Below, piece by piece: positions 35,601 through 44,663 of a DNA stretch of 64,000 nt (within the stretch, counting starts at the first letter, position 1; the number at the start of each line of letters is the position of its first letter). Origin of the DNA: Bin55 sp009840545 (GTDB lineage Bacteria > Pseudomonadota > Gammaproteobacteria > Pseudomonadales > Azotimanducaceae); contig OZ242357.1 of the NCBI GenBank assembly GCA_965208815.1, positions 1,426,001 to 1,490,000 on the forward strand. Reading direction: 5' to 3'. A program made the position numbers and the translations under genes. A model generated the notes under the pieces. The model did no database searches. It saw only the letters and a program-made list of their open reading frames with translations, and was not told where the DNA came from.

Positions 35601-36680
35601 ATGGACTTTGCATTAAGCGAAGAACAGCAATTTCTTCAATCAACCGTCTCGGACTATCTCGCTGCCAATTGCACATTAGATCGAGTTCGGGATTGTGTAA
35701 AGGACTTTCAAACAACCGATCCTAATCTAACCGAAGGTCTGGTTGCGTTGGGAGTACCGGGCGTCGTTATTCCCGAAGAATTTGGGGGAACCGAACTAGG
35801 CTATTTGGAAGCAGCACTCATTGCTGAAGCTCTCGGTGGATCTATTGCTCCATTTCCGTTCATCGGAACGAGCGTTATTGCTCCCTATCTCATTACTCAT
35901 GCTGGAAGTGATGAACAACGTGCATCTCTTCTGCCCAAGATCACAACGGGTGAGATCCAATTCGGAATCGCTTTTACCGAAAGTATTGGAAGGCGAGTGA
36001 CAAATCCTACCCAAGCAAATGATGGTCGATTGTCAGGTGAACAAACATTTGTTATTGATGGAAGCGATTGCGAACTGATATTGATTTCTACCGAAGGTGG
36101 TGAGGTCTTTGTAGTCGAATCTCCTGCAGTCGAACGAGAAGAACTGAAGTCCATCGATCGGACTCGTTCACTGACTAGAGTGAAGCTTGACAACACACCG
36201 TGTGAAGTATTGCCAGGAACGGTTGATGATCCAACGCTGCTCTCGCACGCCCTAGACATAGGTCGAATTATGATCGCCGCTGATACGTTGGGGGCAGCAC
36301 AAATCATGCTTGACAAGTCTGTGGAGTACGCCGGAGAGAGAAAGCAATTCAATCGAGTAATCGGCTCATTTCAAGCTGTCAAACACATGTGTGCGGAGAT
36401 GGCAGCGGAACTGGAACCATGTCGCTCCTTAGTTTGGTATGCCGCACACTCTGTTTTGGCGATTCCCTCTGAGACTCACCTCGTTGCCTGCCATGCAAAA
36501 GCACATCTTGCAGAGGTTGGTCAGTTTGTCGCTCGCAAATCCACTGAAGTCCACGGAGGTATGGGTTTCACCGACTTGTTGGGGCTTCACTATTGGTTCA
36601 AACGCATTGGCTTGAATCGGCAACTCCTAGGTACACCCGACCAAGTGCGTGAGGAAGCCGCACAAGCGCAAGGCTGGTAA
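35601..36680 (+). CDS. Acyl-CoA dehydrogenase (second subunit type)
   Basis: 359 residues from the ATG at 35601, four bases after the preceding stop. MDFALSEEQQFLQSTVSDYLAANC is the standard N terminus; the middle domain is short, and the flavin-binding middle motifs are weaker than in its neighbour. The C-terminal domain has AADTLGAAQIMLDKSVEYAGERKQFNRVIGSFQAVKHMCAEMA and EVHGGMGFTDLLGLHYWFKRIGL. The shorter middle domain suggests it is the partner chain of an alpha2beta2 enzyme with the gene at 34391 (inference from known ACAD pairs). Confidence 0.9.
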   Translation: MDFALSEEQQFLQSTVSDYLAANCTLDRVRDCVKDFQTTDPNLTEGLVALGVPGVVIPEEFGGTELGYLEAALIAEALGGSIAPFPFIGTSVIAPYLITHAGSDEQRASLLPKITTGEIQFGIAFTESIGRRVTNPTQANDGRLSGEQTFVIDGSDCELILISTEGGEVFVVESPAVEREELKSIDRTRSLTRVKLDNTPCEVLPGTVDDPTLLSHALDIGRIMIAADTLGAAQIMLDKSVEYAGERKQFNRVIGSFQAVKHMCAEMAAELEPCRSLVWYAAHSVLAIPSETHLVACHAKAHLAEVGQFVARKSTEVHGGMGFTDLLGLHYWFKRIGLNRQLLGTPDQVREEAAQAQGW

Positions 36681-36686
36681 CCAAGG

Positions 36687-37496
36687 CTACGCCGCTGTCT
36701 GACCCCAATCCATTGCATTCTCAACGATCTTAAGGAAATGATCGTTCGACCACGGCCCTCTAAAGGTTGTGGGAGTCGTTCCGTCCTCGTTTACGCTGGA
36801 ATCTACAAACGGTTGCATGTTCGTTGAAGGAGAGTGTGTATGACCGAGCGCGACATAGCAAACCGCCCCTTTTCCAACCAGTCTCTCCGTGCCTAGGAAA
36901 CGTGTCTTGCCGTCAGATTGGATAGATGTGTCTTCGGTGTAGTGAAAACCAAAACCAGGCGGAGATGGATCTTCAACAAGTTCAGTGGAAAGCAATGGGT
37001 TGTCCACGCCTATTGGTTCAACAAGGTAGAGTTCATCTTCCACTTCAAATTCCGAAGGTAATCCGCGAAACAGGGCGTGTTCGCCAACCTCGACTCTTAC
37101 CTTAAAGCGACGAACCGGTGGGTGGTTTAGGAAATAAGCTCCCAGCAAGTCGTGGTGCGGCAATCGAACCATCTCCCGGCGATTGCTTGCGTCACTCAAG
37201 CGTTTTGCGCGACCGCCGCTCGTGCCGTGTAGTGCAAACCACTTGCCACCATCACTGAGCCATTGCTCTAGGAGTCGAGTTTGGTCGTCGTTTGGATAAG
37301 GTCCCGCAACATAGGAAACTAGAAAATCTGCGGATTGAAGACGTTCGTCCAGGGACGAAAAGTCTTGCGCGACCGTAGTGTGGAATCTATGACGGTAGAG
37401 CATCTGCAACAGTTGAATCCGTACAAAGTCCATATCGTGCCCTGCATTGGATCCGATTGGGAATCCACCTACGACTAAGTGTGCTCGTCCGCTCAA
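36687..37496 (-). CDS. ThuA-like (trehalose-utilisation) domain protein
   Basis: 269 residues with the ThuA/class-I glutamine-amidotransferase-like fold: VVGGFPIGSNAGHDMDFVRIQLLQML, DERLQSADFLVSYVAGPYPNDDQTRLLEQWLSDGGKWFALHG, the LGAYFLNHPP and ALGHTHSP segments, and a final SNDHFLKIVENAMDWG helix. No signal peptide. ThuA proteins are linked to sugar oxidation but their enzymology is poorly known. Convergent with the acyl-CoA dehydrogenase pair. Confidence 0.83.
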   Translation of the reverse strand: MSGRAHLVVGGFPIGSNAGHDMDFVRIQLLQMLYRHRFHTTVAQDFSSLDERLQSADFLVSYVAGPYPNDDQTRLLEQWLSDGGKWFALHGTSGGRAKRLSDASNRREMVRLPHHDLLGAYFLNHPPVRRFKVRVEVGEHALFRGLPSEFEVEDELYLVEPIGVDNPLLSTELVEDPSPPGFGFHYTEDTSIQSDGKTRFLGTERLVGKGAVCYVALGHTHSPSTNMQPFVDSSVNEDGTTPTTFRGPWSNDHFLKIVENAMDWGQTAA

Positions 37497-37544
37497 AATG
37501 CTTACCTCAAATCTAGGTGGAACGATGGTACTCGAATGCTTGTC

Positions 37545-37886
37545 CTAGAACTGAAACTCAGGAACCTCAACGTACAGGCCATCCAGTTCTTCAGTGACTG
37601 GAATTTGACACGACAAACGCGATGTTGGAGTGATTTCGGGGTTCATCCCAAGCATCGCTTCCTCATCGCTACTCGGCTCACCGAGTCTGTCATACCAATC
37701 GTCCGGCAGGATTACGTGGCAAGTGGCACATGAACACTCACCACCGCAGTCGGCGTCGATGCCGGGTATGCCGTTGTCAATGATGTTTTTCATTAAGGAC
37801 AGTCCAACTTCGCCTTCGATTTCGTGCTTGGTACCGTCAAAAGAAACGACTGTGATCTGTGGGCCGGGCTTACTGCTGGTGTTCAT
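37545..37886 (-). CDS. [2Fe-2S] ferredoxin (adrenodoxin/FdxB type)
   Basis: 113 residues from the ATG at 37886; a TTG six codons further upstream (37904) is the alternative start. The plant/vertebrate-type cluster ligands are complete: C-x5-C-x2-C in DADCGGECSCATCHV and the fourth Cys in SRLSCQIP. The C-terminal VTEELDGLYVEVP is the usual adrenodoxin end. It can donate electrons to oxygenases; no cytochrome P450 is nearby, though many non-haem oxygenases are. Last host gene before the tRNA-Asn gene. Confidence 0.9.
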   Translation of the reverse strand: MNTSSKPGPQITVVSFDGTKHEIEGEVGLSLMKNIIDNGIPGIDADCGGECSCATCHVILPDDWYDRLGEPSSDEEAMLGMNPEITPTSRLSCQIPVTEELDGLYVEVPEFQF

Positions 37887-37990
37887 GTTTGTAGGCAGAC
37901 TCAATTAGAAATTCATTTGACGTAGTGATGTTTGATGATTACGCACACAATCTCTCGAAAACTGTCCGATTGATTACAATTATGACGCAT

Positions 37991-38066
37991 TCCACCTTAG
38001 CTCAGTTGGTAGAGCAGCTGACTGTTAATCAGCGGGTCGCTGGTTCGAGCCCAGCAGGTGGAGCCA
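37991..38066 (+). tRNA. tRNA-Asn (anticodon GUU), CCA encoded
   Basis: A complete cloverleaf: acceptor TCCACCT paired with AGGTGGA, D-arm AGCTCAGTTGGTAGAGC, anticodon arm CTGACT-GTT-AATCAG, T-arm around GGTTCGAGCC, discriminator G and encoded CCA. The 3' half from the anticodon loop to the CCA is repeated 21.5 kb downstream, so this gene is the integration site of the island that follows, and its 3' half is formally island-borne. Confidence 0.97.
38021..38066 (+). repeat. attL: 46-bp core direct repeat inside tRNA-Asn
   Basis: Identical over 46 bp to 59531-59576. The match begins one base before the GTT anticodon triplet and ends at the encoded CCA; the bases before and after it differ between the two copies. 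Confidence 0.95.
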
Positions 38067-38681
38067 GTTTTTACTGGGACTTCAGAAATTAGCATTCTCG
38101 CCAAATCACTCTTGTCTCCAGTTTGTCACCAAATCGACAGCAATTCGCCAAACGCGCCTAATTCGAGGAACCTGCAAGAATGACGAAATTTCAACACTGA
38201 ATTTCAAGATCTGATCAATACAAAGGCAGGTCAATCTGCACAGGAATGTCATCCAGTCTTGCCACAGACCAAACTATAGGGGGCACACGCTTCAATGCGG
38301 TTCGAAACTCCTGTCTGTTCTCTACATCCATTGCGTTGATCACATGAGCGGTACTAACTCATGGAATTCTGGTTTTTTGGTTTCGAACATAGCTGTTTTG
38401 AACTAGTAAATTTGGATTTTCTGGACGGGATTGCAATCCCACCGTGCAACTATAGTTGGCGCGCTTACTTGCACCGTTGCAACCTGCAAACGGCGCGGGC
38501 AGATTGCGGTCAGTAAAGATCTTAGTCGCGAGGCCTAGTCTTGGGAGATACGCTGTGGAAAACCTTTGCCCTGTCCGTGTCGCCAGTCCAAGGCCGGCAA
38601 ACAGGGGCATCTCGAAGCCGCGGACTGCGTTGTGCTTAATGGACTGTTTTTTTGCAAGCCCTTGGAAATTTTTTTGAAGAA
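38067..38681. other. Non-coding left end of the island
   Basis: 615 bases between attL and the AlbA_2/ATPase gene stop. It contains one copy of TTTGTCACC at 38122-38130, which recurs twice next to the integrase start (possible arm-type site). The frames present look like random sequence (no ribosome site, no family pattern). No terminator or RNA gene could be supported. Confidence 0.5.
38122..38130 (+). promoter_or_regulatory. Candidate integrase arm-type site, left end
   Basis: TTTGTCACC, same orientation as the two copies at the other end of the island (57981-58000), and 56 bp inside attL. Function is inferred only from position and repetition. Confidence 0.35.
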
Positions 38682-39923
38682 CTATGGCGACTCTGGTGTA
38701 GCTGGCTGCACACTGGACCAAATGGTCAGTCGTAGTTCGTTGTCGAATAGTTCATATATGGGTCGTCTTCCTGAATGCGTTTCGCTTGCTACAAGTATGT
38801 GACGAACTCCCTCGCCTCGCGATTCCAAAAAGGCGTTTCCAGTACGACGACTACTCATAGCCGAAAGAAATCGAACTAGGAGTTGATTTCTCGTGAAGAC
38901 TCGATAGGGCATTGTGTTAACGGTGATGGTGTTTGGTAGGGCTCCGGGGCTATAAATCTCTAGTCGATCAGAGAAGAGGAAGAGGCGTATTTTCGCACCT
39001 GACATTGAATAGTCACGATGAGCAACTGCGTTGACAATGGCTTCGTGTATCGCGTCCAGATCAAATTGCGGGTAATCCTTACGTCCCCGGTGCTTTAGCG
39101 CTGGCCTGAGCATGAAGCGGTCCACAAATGCAGAAGCATCATCGATCTGAGCATCTACAGTGCCATTGATTTCTTGACTGTGAACCAATTCATTCGAGTA
39201 CAGACGATGTCCTCGGTATACCGCAGCCGAGATGAGCGCAGATTCCATGTACTTTTGTGGCTGCTTGCCAAACGCAAGAAGTCCTGAGACTGTTGGTCGT
39301 ACTAGGTTACTCTCATCTTGAGCCAACACTCGAGTATTCAACAACAGGTCGGTCCAAGGAATTGCCCCTCGTCCGTAACTGAAGAACGACTTCATGAACT
39401 CGTGGTCGAGATCGTCAGCGGTCGCGCCAGGCACCCATTGTTCGTCGAAAACGAATGCGCGACCGCGCTCTTGAAATAATCGCGCTAACATCGCACCAGC
39501 CAGCACCTGCTTGGAGTCTCCCACTCTTTCGTAGTGCAGACCATTGCGAGTACTGTGGACGTACAGACCCCGAGGAATTTCGACAAGCATTACAAGTTCG
39601 TTTGTGCCAGTCTTGCTAGTTAGTTTTTCTCGCCTGACAAGCGGGGTGATAGGTGGATCGCAGTTGTTTCTTGCAATGTTTACGATCCACTGTTCTACAT
39701 GTGAAGCATGTTCAAAGGGGATTCCTTGCACAATTCCAGAATTGTCCACCCCGAGAAACAGAACGCCTCCACTGGAGTTTGCGAACGCCACCATTTCACC
39801 AGCCATCGGATCGGGTTTTGGAGAGCTTACGCGACCCTTCTCAAACTCGAGAGTCTTGAATTCCGCACGTGCATCCTCACGGTTCTCAAGTTGCCTTAGG
39901 ACTTCTTCCTGCGTGTCAAACAT
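38682..39923 (-). CDS. AlbA_2 (Schlafen-type) domain ATP-binding protein
   Basis: 413 residues. The N-terminal AlbA_2 domain shows ARAEFKTLEFE (EFK at 21-23) and the glycine-rich FANSSGGVLFLGVDNSG (residues 48-63), as in Schlafen-like putative nucleic-acid-binding or RNase domains. The C-terminal third has IHEAIVNAVAHRDYSM and LFLFSDRLEIYSPGALPNTI, the N-box and G-region of a GHKL-type (HATPase_c_4) ATP-binding fold. Such COG2865-type proteins were long filed as transcription regulators but recur in defence islands. It begins 11 bp after the stop of the TrlF-like gene on the same strand, so the two form one operon and probably one system. Confidence 0.85.
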   Translation of the reverse strand: MFDTQEEVLRQLENREDARAEFKTLEFEKGRVSSPKPDPMAGEMVAFANSSGGVLFLGVDNSGIVQGIPFEHASHVEQWIVNIARNNCDPPITPLVRREKLTSKTGTNELVMLVEIPRGLYVHSTRNGLHYERVGDSKQVLAGAMLARLFQERGRAFVFDEQWVPGATADDLDHEFMKSFFSYGRGAIPWTDLLLNTRVLAQDESNLVRPTVSGLLAFGKQPQKYMESALISAAVYRGHRLYSNELVHSQEINGTVDAQIDDASAFVDRFMLRPALKHRGRKDYPQFDLDAIHEAIVNAVAHRDYSMSGAKIRLFLFSDRLEIYSPGALPNTITVNTMPYRVFTRNQLLVRFLSAMSSRRTGNAFLESRGEGVRHILVASETHSGRRPIYELFDNELRLTIWSSVQPATPESP

Positions 39924-39934
39924 TGTGCAACAAG

Positions 39935-42895
39935 CTAATAGCCGTACCGCTCTCTCCTAAGGCGGAACGCTTCCTCGCTCCCCTCCATAATTTCACTTAC
40001 CAATTGCTTCATTTGTATCTTGTCAATGCTGCCAGATTCACGCACCGTTCCAAGGCGGTTTTCAGTTGCAAGAGCAACAATGAGCTCGGCATCTCCGTTT
40101 ACTGGAATGTTCGCATTGTGAGTTGCAATGATCACCTGGCGAGAAAACTTTTGTCGTCTAAGCAAGTCTACAACTACGTTGTACACATAGCGATTGTCCA
40201 AGTCGTCTTCGGGTTGATCTATTACGATTGGGTGATCACCTGCAGATAGCAATAGACTCAAGATGGCAGTGCTCTTTTCCCCGACGGACCCAGCCTCTAT
40301 AGACTTGAACGAGCCATCCGGCGAACGCACTTTGGCAAGAACCAAGTCTTCGGGCAAAAACCTCTCCATTTCCTCAATATGAACTCGGTCTTTGCGAGTA
40401 AGTGCAGTGAAGATTGTTCTCGTTAATCTTCCTTCACCTGTAAGAAGATGTGCTAAGTTGGAATTGGATTGTTGAAGATTCGATTCAGTGCCAGCGAGTT
40501 CAATATCCTTGCGCATAGCACGGGACAGCGCAACTATCCGGTCGGGTACGTTTCCGTCTTGGCCAAAGACGTAGTCGCACAAAACGTTCCAATCCTGCTC
40601 TCGCAATCCTGATCCTCCGAACCATTGATCGCGCCGATCTTCGAAATCACTTCGGTCTGCGAACGGGCGAATTTCCAATCGAACATCTGCATCCCTTTCA
40701 TCCAAGACTTGCGCCAGCTGTTTCCGGATATTGGCTCGCTCGTCGTGGCAATTTGCTAATCGTCGTTGCGTCTCAAGTACCTTCGCTTCGATTGACTCAA
40801 TCTCCTTGTCTATACTTTGTAAGGAGTCAACTTCTCGCTCCAGTTGGGCTTTTCGTTGGAGCAATCGCTCGTGCTGGGCAAGCTCTATGTTGCGAGAGGA
40901 CATTTCCTCGACAAGTGCAACATAGGCCGATCGTGTTTTGTCGTAGCCGCTTTGCCATGACGTCGACTGTTCGTTAGCTATTTCTTTCTCCAGGTCACGC
41001 AGTAAGCCAGCTTGCTCACGCAACGCAACAGCGGTTGCTTTAAAGGTGGAACCAATACGATCGGCAACGCGTACTAGCCAAGACTCTGTGGATGCAGTTG
41101 ATTTGGGAGCTTTCGACTCCTTTTCCTCTTCCTCTATAGACATTGCTTCTTCTTCTATACTTGACGCAACGTTCTCGAGGCTTGTTCGCTGCTGGACTAA
41201 CCAATTCCTTTGACGTTCAAACGTCTCGTAGTCCGCAAGCACTACCTCTCGCCCTTCACTTTTCAGGAAATCAATTTGATCGCTTACCGTGCGGAGATTG
41301 GTGACGACGGTTGGGATTGCATGACTCTTTTCGGTAAGACGTGTTCGAACGTTTTGCAAACGCTCAAGTTCCACAGTCAGCTTCTTTCTTTCGTCGTCGA
41401 TAGCACTCAATTCTGCCGGGTCGATTAGTGCATCCAACTCTGCTCGTTGAGCAGTAGGATTGCGAGCTATTTCTGCAATTTGCCGTTGGGAGAGAATTCT
41501 TGGTGCTATTAGGCTACGCGGGTCCAGTAATACTATTTGGTGACTATCTCCATTCGTTTCCAGCGCAACGGTAAAGCCATGTGCATTTCGGGATATTCTG
41601 TAGTGCTTGTCGGCCACAACGAGATCGACAGATATCGTGTGATCGGGCAGCAACGTGCCCTTTGTGTCACCGAAATCACGATTGGCTTTCTCGCTAAGAA
41701 CAGATACAACAGCACTTCGTGAAGTTGTAGAGGAATCCCCAGGCAAGTCTTCGTATCGCGCTCGGTCCAAAACGTATCGCAAGTACTCGAGAATTGTCGA
41801 CTTCCCGCTGCCGCGTCCACCAATGAGAGTAGTCAAGCACTGATTGAATGGGATGCTGGCTTCATTGTAGAAGTCTGTCCTTTGTACGATCAAACGTTCG
41901 ATGCGGGGATAGCTGCAACTAGGAGGTCCTTCCTCCATTCGCCTAAGTCGGGATTGAGGATCGAGCAGCGCTAGCCGGATGCCCTCAACATCTGGCACGG
42001 CCATTTTCATCCAAGTAAATTTGCGACCTACAGTCTTGTAGTTGTGAGGGTCCGAACACTGTATCAACGGCCAGTGCTTCCCCGATCGAATTTGGTCCTT
42101 TTGAATATCCGTCAGTGTGTCCCAATCGTCAAACCTGCGTTGAGCAATCCATCGACACAACAGATCCTGAAACGCGGGAGGCAGATCTTCAAACTGTCGA
42201 TTCGTTTGAAACCCGTGCCAATCCCTGCGACTTATGATTTGCTCGCGCAAGTGTCCCTTCATTTCGTCCCACAGCGACGTCGCATCTCCTAGATTGAACG
42301 TCGCTCCCAGAAGCTCATTAGCCAATCCTTTGCCACTATCAGCATGTGCGGGTATGACGAGGAATTTCATCCTTCGTTGCCCGTTTTGGGGCTGACAATA
42401 GGCATACAGTCGATCTAGAAAACCTAGAACTGATCGTCCTGTTGAGAGTGGGACACCGGAGTTGGGATCAAATCGATCACTTGCCCCAAAGACGTGGTTG
42501 ATTGCATTATCAATGTGGTTGGCATCTGTGCTAGCTTCAAATATGACGAGAATGTGGATCGGTCTTTCTCCTCCCACTGAGAACTCCACTCCAGGCAATA
42601 TCACAGGCGTTGAGCGCTCATCAACACATCCAAAATATGGAGACAGGAAGCGATAGCCGTCGACACTGTTATGGTCTGTCAAGGCGATTACGTCCATTCC
42701 TTCACCATCGGCTGCCTCTCGACATGCTTGTATTACGCGTTCTGCAATCGCCTCTAAGCGAAGTGGGTCGGAGTCTCGAAATGACTGAATGGCCGCTTTG
42801 AGGTCTTCACCGAATTTTTTCTCGGCGTCAAAAGGTGTATGCACATGCAAGTCACACCGCAACCATCGGGCTCCAAAATCAAACATCTGAACCAT
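39935..42895 (-). CDS. TrlF-like protein: PHP domain fused to an SMC/ABC-type ATPase
   Basis: 986 residues. Residues ~12-240 form a PHP metallo-phosphoesterase domain: DLHVHTP (Asp15, His17, His19), ALTDHNSVDG (Asp74, His75) and IPAHADSGKG. The Walker A LIGGRGSGKST lies near residue 350. A coiled-coil-rich middle follows (roughly 490-720, with RLQNVRTRL, EREVDSLQSIDKEIESIEAKVLE). The second ATPase half has GEKSTAILSLLLSAG, Walker B PIVIDQPEDDLD and IIATHNANIP. This is the layout of TrlF-family AAA-like ATPases, predicted to sense something through the ATPase and cut nucleic acid with the PHP part. First gene of a minus-strand operon with the AlbA_2 protein. Confidence 0.88.
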   Translation of the reverse strand: MVQMFDFGARWLRCDLHVHTPFDAEKKFGEDLKAAIQSFRDSDPLRLEAIAERVIQACREAADGEGMDVIALTDHNSVDGYRFLSPYFGCVDERSTPVILPGVEFSVGGERPIHILVIFEASTDANHIDNAINHVFGASDRFDPNSGVPLSTGRSVLGFLDRLYAYCQPQNGQRRMKFLVIPAHADSGKGLANELLGATFNLGDATSLWDEMKGHLREQIISRRDWHGFQTNRQFEDLPPAFQDLLCRWIAQRRFDDWDTLTDIQKDQIRSGKHWPLIQCSDPHNYKTVGRKFTWMKMAVPDVEGIRLALLDPQSRLRRMEEGPPSCSYPRIERLIVQRTDFYNEASIPFNQCLTTLIGGRGSGKSTILEYLRYVLDRARYEDLPGDSSTTSRSAVVSVLSEKANRDFGDTKGTLLPDHTISVDLVVADKHYRISRNAHGFTVALETNGDSHQIVLLDPRSLIAPRILSQRQIAEIARNPTAQRAELDALIDPAELSAIDDERKKLTVELERLQNVRTRLTEKSHAIPTVVTNLRTVSDQIDFLKSEGREVVLADYETFERQRNWLVQQRTSLENVASSIEEEAMSIEEEEKESKAPKSTASTESWLVRVADRIGSTFKATAVALREQAGLLRDLEKEIANEQSTSWQSGYDKTRSAYVALVEEMSSRNIELAQHERLLQRKAQLEREVDSLQSIDKEIESIEAKVLETQRRLANCHDERANIRKQLAQVLDERDADVRLEIRPFADRSDFEDRRDQWFGGSGLREQDWNVLCDYVFGQDGNVPDRIVALSRAMRKDIELAGTESNLQQSNSNLAHLLTGEGRLTRTIFTALTRKDRVHIEEMERFLPEDLVLAKVRSPDGSFKSIEAGSVGEKSTAILSLLLSAGDHPIVIDQPEDDLDNRYVYNVVVDLLRRQKFSRQVIIATHNANIPVNGDAELIVALATENRLGTVRESGSIDKIQMKQLVSEIMEGSEEAFRLRRERYGY

Positions 42896-43739
42896 TGCTG
42901 TCTAAATTACCCGGACCGTTAGGACGATTGACTTCGTTCGTTTCAGCAAACGACGCGCTTCTTGGAATTGGTGTTGCGAAGGGTACAAACTTGGCAACTG
43001 GAATGAAAGGAACTGTTAGTGAATGGAACCCAACAATAAAGTAGCATTTTAGCCTATGGATTGAGCATCTCAAGACACCACAAACTGCAAAGTTCGGCAC
43101 GTGAGTACTTGTTCAAAAACAATGCATAGAGATTCGTCTCTAGCTTGGAGCTAATTCCCATTTTGAGCTCCACGAGAACCCGACAAGAACTGAACGGCAC
43201 CAACAAGCGTGGGCATCCGCTACGGACAATGCTGAACGAGAGCGCACTCTGTCTGCTGCACGTGCGAGATGGATTCTACTGGCAGAGAGCGCTAAAGAGG
43301 GCGCATTGCAGCACTTTCATCGCATAGTTGCCAAACCCCCGAAGACAGTAATGAAGGAAACCAGATGCACCGGTAACATTCAATGGCGGGACTGAAACTA
43401 GGCACATCATCAAGCTCCATCGAAAGAACGATCCAGGTACTTCACAATCTGGATGCCACTCAAGTTGTAGAAAGTTGTGTACTGTAGCCGGGGAATCAGC
43501 TTGGTTTCTAAAAACCATTAGGCCAATGGCTTGTAATTGGCTCGTTAATAGAACAAACAAAAAAAACGATGATCTGGAGGTGATAGGCGACGGCGAGCCA
43601 AGGTGGCTCTCAGGAAACTGGAAAACGCAATTTAGGGACGTTGACTTGGATAGACCTACACAACGAGGTTTTTCTGCAACGATTGTTTCCCTCCAATTGA
43701 GATGTTAAAACAACGGGCAGACCAACCATATCCTAAAAT
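42896..43739. other. Long non-coding divergent spacer in the island
   Basis: 844 bases between the TrlF-like gene (leftward) and the DUF6602-like gene (rightward). Only short frames without ribosome sites are present. It must hold the promoters of both operons, but no clear pair of boxes was found by eye. The length is unusual for this genome and may be decayed cargo or a structured RNA. Confidence 0.5.
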
Positions 43740-44663
43740 TTGGCTCAATCGCATAAACCGAACACGCAACAAATGTCTAGAGCGCTAAATCTGATGTCTG
43801 TTTTTCGTGATAAGGCGGCAGAACTGCAGCATGCACGAACTCAATCAGCTCTAATTCACGGGACATCAGACATACGAGCAGCAGGAAACCGAGTAGAAGA
43901 CGCGTTCCGTGACTTTCTCAAGAGCGTTCTTTCTCCTCGTTACTACGTTACACACGGCCACCTTATTGATGACAGCGGGCGAACGAGTCCACAATTGGAT
44001 GTGATAATCGCTGACCAGTTTAATTTGACCTCGGTTTTGACAGGCAGTGATGGAACACAATATATACCTGCAACGTCTGCATTTGCAATTGGCGAGGTCA
44101 AATCAACCTACAACAATTCCAAGAATCACTTCAAAGAGTTTACCGACAAGATCTCATTGATCCACGAAGAGTTATCGCGACCGCTAGTTTTAAATACGGT
44201 ATTTACACTTTCGAATGATACAGAACTTCATCATGCAATATTGGGAAGTTCTTTTAAATATTTGAATTATTTGTATTCTTTCCTATTTTGTATTGATTCT
44301 GGTGATTTTCAATTCGAGAAATTGAGCCCTATTCTTACAAGTTCGGAACCTCAATACTTGCCTAATGTCTCTGTGTTTCTAAGTGGAGAAAGTTCTGGTA
44401 TTTTGGCGTACGCAAAAAGCAACTCAAACGGCATTAGCTATCATAAGTACCCATGCGAAGTACAGAATCAAGGGTATAGGTGGTGCTTTATACGAGGACA
44501 CGACATTGACGAAGGATCGCGTGAAGGTGTTCATCTTGCTAATCTTTATGCACAAATATATGATCATCTCGCTGGTTCCCACCTTGAACGTACTAAGGTC
44601 TACGACTACCTTCGAGAAATGGTATATCGTGGTTTCTCTAAGTCTTCGATTAGATGGATTTAG
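43740..44663 (+). CDS. DUF6602-like protein with a nuclease-type core
   Basis: About 297-307 residues; the start is uncertain (TTG 43740 or ATG 43773, neither with a clear ribosome site). The order GNRVEDAFRDFLKSVLSPRYYVTHGHLIDDSGRTSPQLDVIIADQ...AFAIGEVKSTY places an Asp (QLDVIIAD) and an ExK (GEVKS) as in PD-(D/E)XK nuclease folds, matching DUF6602 proteins. The segment coding for residues ~165-200 is markedly AT-rich (TTTAAATATTTGAATTATTT), unlike the host. It stands alone between two long non-coding spacers. Probably a defence nuclease or its remnant; role unproved. Confidence 0.65.
   Translation: MAQSHKPNTQQMSRALNLMSVFRDKAAELQHARTQSALIHGTSDIRAAGNRVEDAFRDFLKSVLSPRYYVTHGHLIDDSGRTSPQLDVIIADQFNLTSVLTGSDGTQYIPATSAFAIGEVKSTYNNSKNHFKEFTDKISLIHEELSRPLVLNTVFTLSNDTELHHAILGSSFKYLNYLYSFLFCIDSGDFQFEKLSPILTSSEPQYLPNVSVFLSGESSGILAYAKSNSNGISYHKYPCEVQNQGYRWCFIRGHDIDEGSREGVHLANLYAQIYDHLAGSHLERTKVYDYLREMVYRGFSKSSIRWI

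Noticed and set aside
38359..38721. A 120-codon minus-strand frame at the island's left end
   Set aside because: No ribosome site or family pattern, and it overlaps the end of the AlbA_2 gene.
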